Of a stretch of DNA of 64,000 nt, positions 17,293 to 26,546 are shown piece after piece. The DNA is taken from contig MEPP01000026.1 of the NCBI GenBank assembly GCA_001769855.1, forward strand, positions 62,001 through 126,000, given 5' to 3'. The notes beneath the pieces were generated by a model. The model did not search any database. It was given only the letters and a program-made list of their open reading frames with translations, and had not been told where the DNA came from. The stretch is from Bdellovibrionales bacterium GWA2_49_15 (GTDB taxonomy: Bacteria; Bdellovibrionota; Bacteriovoracia; Bacteriovoracales; Bacteriovoracaceae). The translations under genes were made by a program, and so were the position numbers. Position 1 is the stretch's first letter. Each line of letters starts with the position of its first letter.

Positions 17293-18656
17293 TGTTGGGG
17301 TGGGAATTCCCCCCCCAAATCACCGGAGGTTTGGGGACGGCCTGCGAGGGTCTGACGCGCGCCTTGGCCCAGCACAACCTGCAAATCCATTTTTTTATGC
17401 CCCGGCTCTACGGTAATGAATCCGCGCCTCATCTGGACCTTTATGATGTGACCTCAGGTATAACTCAGCAAGGGAGTCGGCCGGGAGTAAGACTCAAGGC
17501 CCATTGGCTTTCGGATAGTGAGGTGACCGAGCATGAAAATTATGAAAAAATGTTGGTTTACGATATCCCTAGTTTTCTAAGTCCTTATTTGCGTCCGGAA
17601 CATAAAACGTTGTCGGAAGCAGAGCTACGAACAATCAGAAGTAAGTCTGTTCGGGATTTTAAAACGTTGATAAGTGGTGAAGAAATTTTTTCCACCACGG
17701 AAGAGATCGTCGTACCGGGCGCTCCTTCCGCCAAGAGTGGCCAACATTACGGCCAGCGACTTTTTGAAGAGGTGCATGCCTATGCTATTCGGGCCGTTGC
17801 TTTATCTCGCGGGCTCGATTTTGATGTGATCCACGCCCATGATTGGATGACCTATCTTGCCGGTATCGCGATCGGGCGTGCCAGTGGTAAGCCGGTTATC
17901 CTTCATGTCCATAGCTTAGAATCAGATCGTAGTGGCATATATAAGAATGAAACGATTGCCCATATTGAAGAATCATCCCTCAAGGTCGCCACGGCGGTTA
18001 TGGCCGTGAGCCATTACACTCGCCGCCGCGTGATTGATGATTATAAGATTCCCGAGAGCAAAGTGTTTACGGTTCACAATGGCCTAAGTGAGCGGACCTG
18101 CATTGCTCCGACAAGAACCGCTGATGACATTTTCAGAGTTCTCTTCTTAGGCCGAGTAACTTTCCAAAAAGGGCCAGACTATTTTGTTGAAGCCGCTCTG
18201 CGGACACTCAAGCATTTGCCGAATACTCAGTTTATTCTTGCCGGTTCAGGCGACATGCTTGAACAGCTACGGCAAAAAATTAAAAAGGCCGGCGCTGAAA
18301 AAAATTTTCTGCTTCCGGGATTTCTCCGTGGTCATGAGGTGGATGAGATTTTTGCCAACTCAGATCTCTATGTCATGCCATCAGTGTCTGAGCCTTTTGG
18401 ACTCTCGGCGCTTGAGGCGCTCTATTACGATATTCCCATTATCGTCTCCAGACAGTCAGGGGTTTCAGAAGTTATCAAGCATGCACTGAAGGCAGATTTT
18501 TGGGACGTGGAAGAGTTGGCGGACCTTATTGTCGGAGCTCTCAAATATCCCGAGCTTCGTCGTGATCTTTTGCAAATGGCAAAGCAAGAAGTGAAACGTT
18601 TAGATTGGAATGCATCGGCTAAACGGGTGATGGAGATTTATCGTACCGTGACCTGA
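17265..18656 (+). CDS. GT4-family glycosyltransferase, probable glucan synthase
   Basis: 463 residues. GT-B fold: N-terminal WEFPPQITGGLGTACEGL donor-loop, IHAHDWMTYLAG, then C-terminal VLFLGRVTFQKGPDYFVEA and the E-x7-E region PSVSEPFGLSALEAL. The style is that of retaining GT4 enzymes close to bacterial glycogen/maltodextrin synthases. An AAGGGCATT ribosome site precedes the ATG, inside the end of the debranching gene. In this operon it likely extends alpha-1,4-glucan or makes a linked oligosaccharide; since a GT3 synthase is also present, its exact acceptor is open. Confidence 0.88.
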   Translation: MADRKLKVLMLGWEFPPQITGGLGTACEGLTRALAQHNLQIHFFMPRLYGNESAPHLDLYDVTSGITQQGSRPGVRLKAHWLSDSEVTEHENYEKMLVYDIPSFLSPYLRPEHKTLSEAELRTIRSKSVRDFKTLISGEEIFSTTEEIVVPGAPSAKSGQHYGQRLFEEVHAYAIRAVALSRGLDFDVIHAHDWMTYLAGIAIGRASGKPVILHVHSLESDRSGIYKNETIAHIEESSLKVATAVMAVSHYTRRRVIDDYKIPESKVFTVHNGLSERTCIAPTRTADDIFRVLFLGRVTFQKGPDYFVEAALRTLKHLPNTQFILAGSGDMLEQLRQKIKKAGAEKNFLLPGFLRGHEVDEIFANSDLYVMPSVSEPFGLSALEALYYDIPIIVSRQSGVSEVIKHALKADFWDVEELADLIVGALKYPELRRDLLQMAKQEVKRLDWNASAKRVMEIYRTVT

Positions 18657-18675
18657 ATTATTGGGAAGTTAAATT

Positions 18676-19881
18676 ATGTCAGCTGTGTGTTTTTACTTTC
18701 AAGTTCATCAGCCATTTCGCATCAAGCGTTTTCGGTTTTCTGATGTAGGCAAGCGTCAGCGATATTTTGCTGATGATAAGAACACCTTAATTCTCGATAA
18801 GGTGGCGCGCAAGTGCTACCTGAAAACGAACTCGGTGTTACTCGAATTGCTTCAGAGATATAAAGGCAAATTCAAAGTAAGTTTTTCCATTTCAGGCGTG
18901 GCGCTTGAGCAGATGCGCCTCTACTCCCCGGTCATTCTCACTTCCTTTCAAAAATTAGTGGATACCGGATGTGTGGAAATTCTTTCTGAGACTTACCATC
19001 ATTCTCTGGCGGCCCTTTATTTGGAAGATGAATTTTTTGAACAGGTCGAGGCCCATGCCAAAGAGGTCAAACACTACTTCGGCGTGCGGCCTGCCGTCTT
19101 TCGAAATACAGAGCTTATCTATAACGATCACATTGGCAAACTTGTGCATAGCATGGGCTTTAAGGGAATTTTGGCCGAAGGTGCTGATGATATTTTGGAC
19201 TGGCGCAGCCCGAACTTTGTCTATCGCCATCCTGAGGTAGATCTAAAAATTCTCACTAAAAACTATAAGCTTAGTGATGATATTGCCTTTCGCTTTTCTA
19301 ATCGTGCATGGAATGAATTTCCTCTGAATACTGATAAATTCGCCCGCTGGGTTCATGCTATCTCAGGTAATGGCGATACCGTAAATTTATTTATGGATTA
19401 CGAAACATTTGGCGAACATCAATGGGAAGAAACTGGAATATTTAATTTTTTACGCCATCTTCCTGAAGCTATCTTGCGTCACCCAAATTGGGAATTTCTC
19501 ACACCTTCAGAAGTGATCGACAAATTTCCGGCCGTCGCGGCCTTGCCTTACCCGCGGGACGTTTCCTGGGCCGACTTGGAGCGAGATACAAGTGCATGGA
19601 GTGGAAATGAGATGCAGAGATTGTCCTTGTCCCGCGCATATTCATTGGCGCACTTGGTTAGACGACGAAATAATACTGCGGTTCTCAAAACTTGGCGGAG
19701 ACTGCTGACCTCTGATCATTTTTATTATATGTCGACCAAATTTTTTGCGGATGGCGATGTACACGCCTACTTCAGCCCGTTCAAAAGTCCCTACGAAGCT
19801 TTTTTAAGTTACATGACTATTCTTGACGATTTTGAACTTTATCTTGATACCAAAAATACTCAGCATTCGAAGTTAATTTAA
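18676..19881 (+). CDS. Glycoside hydrolase family 57 alpha-glucanase
   Basis: 401 residues. GH57 (beta/alpha)7 barrel with the family motifs in order: the opening FQVHQPFR, then SFSISG, the nucleophile Glu146 in VFRNTELIYN and the acid/base Asp241 in FMDYETFGEHQ. Length is that of short GH57 alpha-amylase-like members rather than the longer 4-alpha-glucanotransferases. It would cut or rearrange alpha-1,4-glucan in the cytoplasm (no signal peptide). It lies 19 bases after the GT4 gene and 16 before the fusion gene, so it is in the same operon; a branching role in glycogen synthesis is possible. Confidence 0.9.
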   Translation: MSAVCFYFQVHQPFRIKRFRFSDVGKRQRYFADDKNTLILDKVARKCYLKTNSVLLELLQRYKGKFKVSFSISGVALEQMRLYSPVILTSFQKLVDTGCVEILSETYHHSLAALYLEDEFFEQVEAHAKEVKHYFGVRPAVFRNTELIYNDHIGKLVHSMGFKGILAEGADDILDWRSPNFVYRHPEVDLKILTKNYKLSDDIAFRFSNRAWNEFPLNTDKFARWVHAISGNGDTVNLFMDYETFGEHQWEETGIFNFLRHLPEAILRHPNWEFLTPSEVIDKFPAVAALPYPRDVSWADLERDTSAWSGNEMQRLSLSRAYSLAHLVRRRNNTAVLKTWRRLLTSDHFYYMSTKFFADGDVHAYFSPFKSPYEAFLSYMTILDDFELYLDTKNTQHSKLI

Positions 19882-19890
19882 TGGCATAAT
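19882..19890 (+). promoter_or_regulatory. Extended -10 ahead of the GT3-GT35 fusion gene
   Basis: TGGCATAAT fits an extended -10 (TGn plus a 5/6 match to TATAAT). It lies 7 bases before the ATG at 19898, where no ribosome site exists, so an internal, near-leaderless transcript is possible. The same nine bases occur before the PAP2 gene at 45521. Confidence 0.35.
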
Positions 19891-19897
19891 ATAGCGT

Positions 19898-22800
19898 ATG
19901 GAAAAACCTGATTTTATTTTTGAAGTGTCGTGGGAAATTTGTAACATGGTTGGCGGTATTCATACCGTCATCCAAAGTAAAGCCGCGCAAATTCGCGAGC
20001 GCTTTGGCGACGATTATATCTGCGTCGGTCCCCATGTTCTTCACCCCATTTCTGCCACACCCTCTTTTCGTGAGGAGATTTGGAGTGATGCTGTTTATAA
20101 ACTGATTCAAGACTTCAGCTCTCAAGGGATTTCTTGCCGCATGGGGCGTTGGAATATTCCGGGTAATCCTAAGGTTTTGCTGGTTGGCTTTAATGAACTA
20201 TTCCAGCAAAAAGACAGAATTCTCGCCCACTACTGGGAACGCTTTGGCGTGGAGTCTCTCTTTGGAGGGTTTGATTACGCTGAACCCGTTTTATTCGCCC
20301 ATGCCTCGGGCCTTCTGATTGAGCAAATTTCCAATCGCCTGCTGCTCTCTGAGGGCAAGCGCGTCCTGGTGCATGCTCATGAGTGGATGACCTCTATCGC
20401 GCTCTTGCATTTAAAAGAAACCTGTCCGGATATCGCAACAGTTTTTACCACCCATGCCACCATTCTTGGACGTTCACTCTCTTCACGTGATCACCAAAAA
20501 ACCCTGGATTATTATCTTGCCAGTAAAACTGCCGCAAGCTGGGCCCAAGAAACCGGTGTCGAATCCAAGCACTCGGTGGAAGTCATAAGTGCACGTGAGG
20601 CGGATTGCTTTACCACCGTGAGTGAGACCACCTCTGATGAGTGCGGACTCATCCTCGGAAAAAAAGCGGACATTATAGTTAATAATGGATTGAGCGATGA
20701 TATTCCAAGCCAGGAGTTGCTCGACCCAGCTTTGCGCCAGAAGATGCGTCACCGAATGCTTCAGATTGCTTCCGAGGTTACCGGCTTTCAATATGACTCA
20801 GAACAGACTTTCATGATGGTAACAGCGGGACGCTATGAGTTCCGCAACAAGGGCATTGATGTCTTTATCGACGCGGCCTTGGATCTGAAAGATTCTTTGC
20901 CATATGCAGATCCAAAGAAAAAAGTGATCGCCTTTGTCATGTGTCCTGCCGGACACGGACAGCGAGTATTTCCTCATAGTGAAAATGCCTTTACCACACA
21001 CTCCATGACCGATCCATTGCACGATCCCCTCCTTGACCTTCTTAGTCAGCGGGGACAAATTAACTCGGCCGGCAATCCCGTGCATGTAATTTTTCTTCCA
21101 CTCTATTTAAATGGTACAGACCTCACGATGCCTGAGACCTACTGGGAACTTGCTTCAGGTATGGACCTTGGAGTTTTTGCCTCCTGGTATGAACCCTGGG
21201 GCTACACCCCACACGAAACGGTGGCCATGGGACTGCCCACTTGTACTACGGACTGTGCCGGGTTTGGTCGGTGGGTGCAGTCGTTACCGGGAAGCGCCCA
21301 GGATAAAGGTGTTGTGGTTATAAACCGCGCTCGTGGTGGTGCGACTCAAACCTATGATGAAGTACGTCTGGAGCTTAGAAAACATATCTTGGAAATTTTG
21401 AATTCTCCGCCTGCAGAAAGAATAAAGTGGTCCGAGGCCGCCCTTCGCACGGCCAAGCAGGCCCGCTGGGGCGATCTCATTGAAGGCTACATGCGGGCCT
21501 ATGCTTTTGCCATTGAGCGTGCCACTCTGCGCGTTTCCAAAAGCCCTCATGTGCGTTTCCGCTCATTTTCACTGGGAAATGTGGTGGCACCCTCGCGTTT
21601 CAGTCACGCCCGCGCCAATGTAAAGAAATTTTCTGTGACGACGAGATTTCCCAATGTCCAAAAATCCTTAAGACAGTTCATGGGACGTACCATGAGCTGG
21701 AAATGGAATCCCTATGTGCTGCAACTTTTCTACCAGCTGGATCGCAAGCTTTGGGAAGAAGTTGATCAAACTCCGCTCAAGTTTATTCGCAATGCCGATG
21801 ATGAAACCGTAAAAAAAATTTCCACTAATCCCGAGCTGAAAAAACTGTTTAATGGAATCCGAAATGGCTTTGAGGCCAATGATGTGGCAAGCGCTAATTC
21901 CTTCACGACTTTTGATCGTGCTTACTTCTGTATGGAATACGGGATCACCGATAAGCTGAGGATTTATAGCGGCGGTTTAGGGATGCTTGCGGGAGATCAT
22001 CTGAAGACAGCTTCGGATATGAAAGTTCCCATGGTGGCCTTTGGGCTTTTTTATCAGTATGGATATTTTCGGCAAATGCTCAATCATGAAGGGCAGCAGT
22101 TGGCCAATTATGATCGCTCAGAGTTGGAAAACCTCGAGATCAATTTGGTGCAGGACGTTTCGGGAGGACGGCTTCTTTTGTCGATTCCCTACAACGACGA
22201 AGAACTATATTTCCAAATTTGGCGCCTCGATTTGCACGGTGTGGATTTGCTGCTCCTTGATAGCAATGTGATGGAAAATCCTGTGCGGTTGCGAGGAGTC
22301 ACTGATCGCTTGTATAGCTCGGAGCCTGGCAAAAGAATCGGACAGGAGTGGCTCCTTAGCATGGGCGGACTTGAGCTCATTAAAAAACTAGGTTTGAAAA
22401 TTAACATCTTTCATATGAATGAAGGGCATACCGCCTTTCTCGTGGTGGGGCGCATTCTCGAGTTAATGAATCTGCACAAACTTAACTTTGATGAAGCTTT
22501 TGACTATGTCCGTTTTACGACTATTTTCACGACTCATACTCCCGTGGCCGCCGGGCATGACGAATTTGCCAGTGATGAGGCGCTCGCGTTGCTTAAGCGA
22601 AGAATTGAAAATCGCCCGATCTTAGATCGGATTATGGCGTTGGGTACTTCGCTTAAGGGGATTGGGGTTGACGATAAATTTAGTATGACTGGCGTGGCCT
22701 TGCGTGGCAGTCGCTGGGTCAATGCGGTTAGTAAAATCCATGAAAGTGTATCACAGCGCATGTTCAACAATCTTTTTCCTGATCTCGATGAAGAAGAAGT

Positions 22801-24160
22801 TCCTGTGACCCATGTGACTAATGGGGTGCACATTCCCTCCTGGCTGGAGCCGGCATGGCAAGATTTGTTTTTTGAAGTTTTAGGAGACCAATGGCCGAAA
22901 CGTCTCGCCGATGTGGATTTCTGGTCACAGCTAGAGAACCTTCCCCTCGAGCGCGTGGCGGAAAAAAAACGCATTTTAAAAGGGCGTTTAATTTCTTGGA
23001 TTAAAAAACGCCTGGTGGAACATATTGACCGCGGTACCGGACGGCCCGAGTACGCTGAGATTCTGGCACGACTTGATGAAAATACCTTGATCATAACCCA
23101 TGCCAAGAGAATGGCTCCCTATAAGCGCGCTGATATTCTTTTTGAGGATGCCGATCGACTTGCGGAACTCATGAACAAAAGTCCGGTTCCCATCCTCTTC
23201 ATCTATGCCGGCAAGGCCCATCCTGCCGACGGTATGGGGCAAGAAGTTTTACAACGAATTGCCCGTTGGAGTAAGGACCCTCGCTTTAGAGGGGCTGTGC
23301 TAGTGTTGGAAGATTATGATTTGTCCTACGCCCGTCGTCTTCTGAGCGGTTCTGATATCTGGCTGAATACTCCGCTGCGACCACTTGAGGCGTCCGGTAC
23401 TTCGGGAATGAAGGCCGCCATTAATGGGACTTTGCATTTCAGTGTCGCCGACGGCTGGTGGCCGGAGGCCTACAATGGCAGCAATGGTTGGATGATCGGG
23501 GACGGCACAGAACTTTGGGATAAAACACTGCAAGATGATTACGATCGCGCTCGAATTTTTTCTTTGCTTGAAAATGAGATCCTTAGAGATTTTGTGAAAC
23601 CTGCCGGTCAGGCATTTTCTCCCGCCTGGATCACGAGGGTGCGCGAGTCGATCTATACGGTACTGCCCTTTGTTGCCTCAGAGCGCATGATGGCAGATTA
23701 CGAGCAAAAGCTTTATCAACCCGCCTTGCGGGCCGCCCACGACCTGAAAAAAGATCATTTTACAGAGCTTCGGAACCTCACGAATTTTAAGAAAACGCTC
23801 TTGGAACATTGGCATCTCCTGGCCTTTGAAGATGTAGATTCAGAAGGTCTCGAAACGGATAATATTCCACGTTCAAAACCGGCCGAGGTGGTAGTGGAGT
23901 TGAGCCATCCTAATCTTACAGTTGAGCACATTCGCGTTCAGGCGATCCTGGGCCATCAAGCAAGCTCACATAATGATATTGAGCGCCAGGTCATTTCCTG
24001 CGAATGTATTTCAAATAACTCAAGTTCGCGGACGAAGTGGCGCCTGCGCTTGGATAATCGAAAACCGGGAGATTTCTCTTTGGCATTTCGTGCCATCGCT
24101 CGGCAATACAGCGGTTTTGAGGACGCAGGGTTTGAGCTCAAACTTGTGAAGTGGATGTAA
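19898..24160 (+). CDS. Glycogen synthase (GT3) fused to alpha-glucan phosphorylase (GT35)
   Basis: 1420 residues in two enzymes. Residues 1 to about 560 are a GT3 glycogen synthase of the animal/fungal type: EVSWEICNMVGGIHTVI at the N-terminus, FTTHATILGR, and YEPWGYTPHETVAMG with TDCAGFG. Residues about 600-1250 are a short-form alpha-glucan phosphorylase: a DUF3417-like start (MSWKWNP), YFCMEYGI, YSGGLGMLAGDH, HMNEGHTAF, THTPVAAGHD and the PLP site EASGTSGMKAAINGT with Lys1172. A beta-rich tail (about 1300-1420) ends the chain. One half builds and the other breaks the same alpha-1,4-glucan. Last gene of the glycogen operon. Confidence 0.93.
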   Translation: MEKPDFIFEVSWEICNMVGGIHTVIQSKAAQIRERFGDDYICVGPHVLHPISATPSFREEIWSDAVYKLIQDFSSQGISCRMGRWNIPGNPKVLLVGFNELFQQKDRILAHYWERFGVESLFGGFDYAEPVLFAHASGLLIEQISNRLLLSEGKRVLVHAHEWMTSIALLHLKETCPDIATVFTTHATILGRSLSSRDHQKTLDYYLASKTAASWAQETGVESKHSVEVISAREADCFTTVSETTSDECGLILGKKADIIVNNGLSDDIPSQELLDPALRQKMRHRMLQIASEVTGFQYDSEQTFMMVTAGRYEFRNKGIDVFIDAALDLKDSLPYADPKKKVIAFVMCPAGHGQRVFPHSENAFTTHSMTDPLHDPLLDLLSQRGQINSAGNPVHVIFLPLYLNGTDLTMPETYWELASGMDLGVFASWYEPWGYTPHETVAMGLPTCTTDCAGFGRWVQSLPGSAQDKGVVVINRARGGATQTYDEVRLELRKHILEILNSPPAERIKWSEAALRTAKQARWGDLIEGYMRAYAFAIERATLRVSKSPHVRFRSFSLGNVVAPSRFSHARANVKKFSVTTRFPNVQKSLRQFMGRTMSWKWNPYVLQLFYQLDRKLWEEVDQTPLKFIRNADDETVKKISTNPELKKLFNGIRNGFEANDVASANSFTTFDRAYFCMEYGITDKLRIYSGGLGMLAGDHLKTASDMKVPMVAFGLFYQYGYFRQMLNHEGQQLANYDRSELENLEINLVQDVSGGRLLLSIPYNDEELYFQIWRLDLHGVDLLLLDSNVMENPVRLRGVTDRLYSSEPGKRIGQEWLLSMGGLELIKKLGLKINIFHMNEGHTAFLVVGRILELMNLHKLNFDEAFDYVRFTTIFTTHTPVAAGHDEFASDEALALLKRRIENRPILDRIMALGTSLKGIGVDDKFSMTGVALRGSRWVNAVSKIHESVSQRMFNNLFPDLDEEEVPVTHVTNGVHIPSWLEPAWQDLFFEVLGDQWPKRLADVDFWSQLENLPLERVAEKKRILKGRLISWIKKRLVEHIDRGTGRPEYAEILARLDENTLIITHAKRMAPYKRADILFEDADRLAELMNKSPVPILFIYAGKAHPADGMGQEVLQRIARWSKDPRFRGAVLVLEDYDLSYARRLLSGSDIWLNTPLRPLEASGTSGMKAAINGTLHFSVADGWWPEAYNGSNGWMIGDGTELWDKTLQDDYDRARIFSLLENEILRDFVKPAGQAFSPAWITRVRESIYTVLPFVASERMMADYEQKLYQPALRAAHDLKKDHFTELRNLTNFKKTLLEHWHLLAFEDVDSEGLETDNIPRSKPAEVVVELSHPNLTVEHIRVQAILGHQASSHNDIERQVISCECISNNSSSRTKWRLRLDNRKPGDFSLAFRAIARQYSGFEDAGFELKLVKWM

Positions 24161-24170
24161 TCCTGCTCAC

Positions 24171-25088
24171 TCAGATGTTGAGATCGAGCGCCTCAAGCAT
24201 TTCTTGCATGTTGGTCAGGTTCCCCGAGAGGATAACTTTGTTTTTACTTTGCTTGAGCTTGGCAAGATTTTGAATATATTTTTGACCAAGCTCAAGTTTC
24301 ACGGCATGAGGGCCGCCGGCGGTATTGATGGCATGGGCCACCTTTTGAATGGATTCGGCGGTGGCCTCGGCAATCGAAAGAATTTCCTGCGCCCGGCCTT
24401 GGGCCTCATTAATTTGTTTTTGCTTTTCTCCTTCAGAGCGGTTGACGATTTCACGAAGGTGACCCTCTGAGGTATTAATCAAGGATTGCATTTCGCCTTC
24501 GCTTTTTTGAACGATGGCCCGACGGTTTCTTTCTGCCGTGACCTGCTTCTCCATAGACTGGCGAACTGATTCTGGGGGGATCAGGTTTTTGATCTCAAAA
24601 CGTAAAATCTTTACTCCCCATTTTGAAGCCGCCTCATCTAGAACTCCCACTACCTTGGCGCTGATGGTTTCACGCTCTTCAAAAGTTTTATCCAGGTCTA
24701 AAGTTCCGATGATGGCGCGGGTGGTGGTTTGCGCCAGCTGAGTGGCGGCAAACTCATAATCGGTAATTCCATAACTGGCCTTGACGGAATCATAAACTTG
24801 CATATAGATGACGCCATCAACTTCGACCCTAATCTCATCCTTGGTAAAACAGCTTTGAGGTGGTACGTCCATGGTGCGTTCTTTGAGTTCCTGGATATAG
24901 GCAACTTTATCAATGAACGGAAAAAGTAGGTGAAAGCCGCCCTTGAGGGTGACATTGTATTTTCCCAGGCGTTCGACAATGAATTCTTCCTGGGCCGGCA
25001 CAAGACGAATGGAACGAACTAAGGCACGGATAACCAGGAGAAATATGATTCCAACAACGATGGTAAAAAATAGTAAATCTGGTGACAT
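24171..25088 (-). CDS. SPFH (stomatin/band 7) membrane protein, second copy
   Basis: 305 residues. One N-terminal membrane hairpin or segment (about 5-28), then the SPFH domain (about 30-200) with VERLGKYNVTLKGGFHLLFPF, VPPQ and IKNLIPPESV, then a coiled coil rich in SEGE/EAQGRAQEI repeats (195-260). These proteins form multimeric cages on the inner membrane that organise microdomains and control proteases. Its ATG lies 3 bases after the stop of the first SPFH gene, with GAGGAGA as ribosome site inside that gene. Last gene of an NfeD-SPFH-SPFH unit. Confidence 0.92.
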   Translation of the reverse strand: MSPDLLFFTIVVGIIFLLVIRALVRSIRLVPAQEEFIVERLGKYNVTLKGGFHLLFPFIDKVAYIQELKERTMDVPPQSCFTKDEIRVEVDGVIYMQVYDSVKASYGITDYEFAATQLAQTTTRAIIGTLDLDKTFEERETISAKVVGVLDEAASKWGVKILRFEIKNLIPPESVRQSMEKQVTAERNRRAIVQKSEGEMQSLINTSEGHLREIVNRSEGEKQKQINEAQGRAQEILSIAEATAESIQKVAHAINTAGGPHAVKLELGQKYIQNLAKLKQSKNKVILSGNLTNMQEMLEALDLNI

Positions 25089-25091
25089 GAT

Positions 25092-26018
25092 TTATTTCTC
25101 CTCAACTAATGGTTTGAGATTGATTTTTTTTCCCTGAATCTCCTCGAAGATTCCCTTTATGGTTGCCAGACCGGCAGGAAAAATAGAGACGTTGCTACCC
25201 TCAATAATTTCGCCCAGACGATCAATATACTGATCAATCAATTTCATTTTTAAGGCCTCTTTTCCCCCCGGCTGATTGATGGCATTGCCAACCATCTGCA
25301 GACTCTTGGCGGTGGCATCCGCGATCAGCTTAATGGATTCGGCACGTCCCAGGGCCTCATTGATTCTTTTTTGCTTTTCTCCTTCGGAGAGATTGATGGC
25401 ATGGCGTTTTTGGCCCTCGGAAACATTAATCAATTTTTCCTTCTCCGCGGTTGCTCGCGTGATCTCGGCCCTTTTTTCTCTTTCGGCCTCCATCTGTTTT
25501 TCCAATGTTTCAATGACATGCTTGGTCGGCGTGATATCTTTAATTTCGTAACGTAAAACTTTAACACCCCATGGATCAGAGGCCTTGTCAATTTCCCCGA
25601 TAATTTTGTGGTTCACCTTATCACGCTCAGAAAAAGTTTCTCCCAATGTTAGCTTGCCGATTTCCGCGCGCATGGTGGTTTGGGCCAGATTGATACTTGC
25701 GGCTTCGTAATTGCCAATTCCATAGCTGGCCTTCTTTGCGTCCATGACTTTTATGTATAACAGGCCATCGACCTCGACCTGGATATTATCTGAGGTGATA
25801 ACACTCTGGGCGGGAATGTCGATTACCTGTTCTCGCATCTCGTGCTTGTAGGCGGCATTGTCGACGAAAGGAATCAGAAAATACAGTCCCGGGGATAGCA
25901 CAGTGTGAAATTTCCCCAGCCGCTCGACGATCACGTTCTCTCTTTCAGAGACAATAATTACCGTTTTGAAAATGACAAAGCCGATGAGCAAAATTGTAAT
26001 AGAAGTCAGTGTCAGCAT
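25092..26018 (-). CDS. SPFH (stomatin/paraslipin) membrane protein, first copy
   Basis: 308 residues from the ATG at 26018, chosen for the strong GGAAGGAG site 7 bases upstream; an earlier in-frame start would overlap the NfeD gene. N-terminal membrane segment (about 3-23), SPFH domain (25-195) with VERLGKFHTVLSPGLYFLIPF, DIPAQSVIT and IKDITP, then a coiled coil with ATAEKEK/LGRAESIK repeats. It is clearly a paralogue of the downstream SPFH protein, likely from a tandem duplication, and the two may co-assemble into one ring. NfeD neighbours are standard partners of this family. Confidence 0.93.
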   Translation of the reverse strand: MLTLTSITILLIGFVIFKTVIIVSERENVIVERLGKFHTVLSPGLYFLIPFVDNAAYKHEMREQVIDIPAQSVITSDNIQVEVDGLLYIKVMDAKKASYGIGNYEAASINLAQTTMRAEIGKLTLGETFSERDKVNHKIIGEIDKASDPWGVKVLRYEIKDITPTKHVIETLEKQMEAEREKRAEITRATAEKEKLINVSEGQKRHAINLSEGEKQKRINEALGRAESIKLIADATAKSLQMVGNAINQPGGKEALKMKLIDQYIDRLGEIIEGSNVSIFPAGLATIKGIFEEIQGKKINLKPLVEEK

Positions 26019-26040
26019 GTATAGTCTCCTTCCACAATAT

Positions 26041-26487
26041 TTAAACTTTTTCCACAATCCAGGTTATATTATCTCGCCCGACCAGTTTAACTTTTTCATC
26101 TTTGGCAATGCCAGAGCCATCTTTGCTCCGCGCCTGCCAGGTCGTATCAGCATGATAAATTCGACCCATTCCATTTTCTGGGATAGCATCCACCACCTGG
26201 GCGGTTTGCCCAAAGATAAATTCATCTTTATGGCTACTTTTTTTTTCCTTATCACTTTTATAAAAGCGCAGGACCAGGAAACGCAAGGTAAAGCAATAAA
26301 AGAGAGAGGACCCGAACCAAACTAAAAATTGCTGAGCAAGGCCGTCTATATAGTGATAGTGCATCAGACCTGCGACGGTGGCGGCACCTAGACCTACAAA
26401 AATTACGACGAGTCCCGGAAGTAGCAATTCCGCGAGCATTAAGATGGCAGCAAAGAACCACCAAAAATAAAACATAAAGTTTTCCAT
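26041..26487 (-). CDS. NfeD-family membrane protein (short form)
   Basis: 148 residues. Two or three membrane segments in the first 70 residues (FWWFFAAILMLAELLLPGLVVI; IYxDGLAQQFLVWFGSSLFY), then a soluble OB-fold (about 90-148) with GQTAQVVDAI, GRIYHADTTWQARS and VKLVGRDNITWIVE, which are the short-NfeD signatures. NfeD pairs with SPFH proteins; both SPFH genes follow on the same strand 22 bases later. Upstream on the same strand, 59 bases away, is the gene for a secreted HExxH protein. Confidence 0.92.
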   Translation of the reverse strand: MENFMFYFWWFFAAILMLAELLLPGLVVIFVGLGAATVAGLMHYHYIDGLAQQFLVWFGSSLFYCFTLRFLVLRFYKSDKEKKSSHKDEFIFGQTAQVVDAIPENGMGRIYHADTTWQARSKDGSGIAKDEKVKLVGRDNITWIVEKV

Positions 26488-26546
26488 CGCTGCCCATGGT
26501 AGCGGGAGTGATTATCTAAATCAATATTAATAATTGTAGATGATTT

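Noticed and set aside
22534..23106. Long antisense frame inside the phosphorylase region
   Set aside because: It shadows a clearly coding frame, shows low-complexity Ser/Arg content and has no ribosome site.
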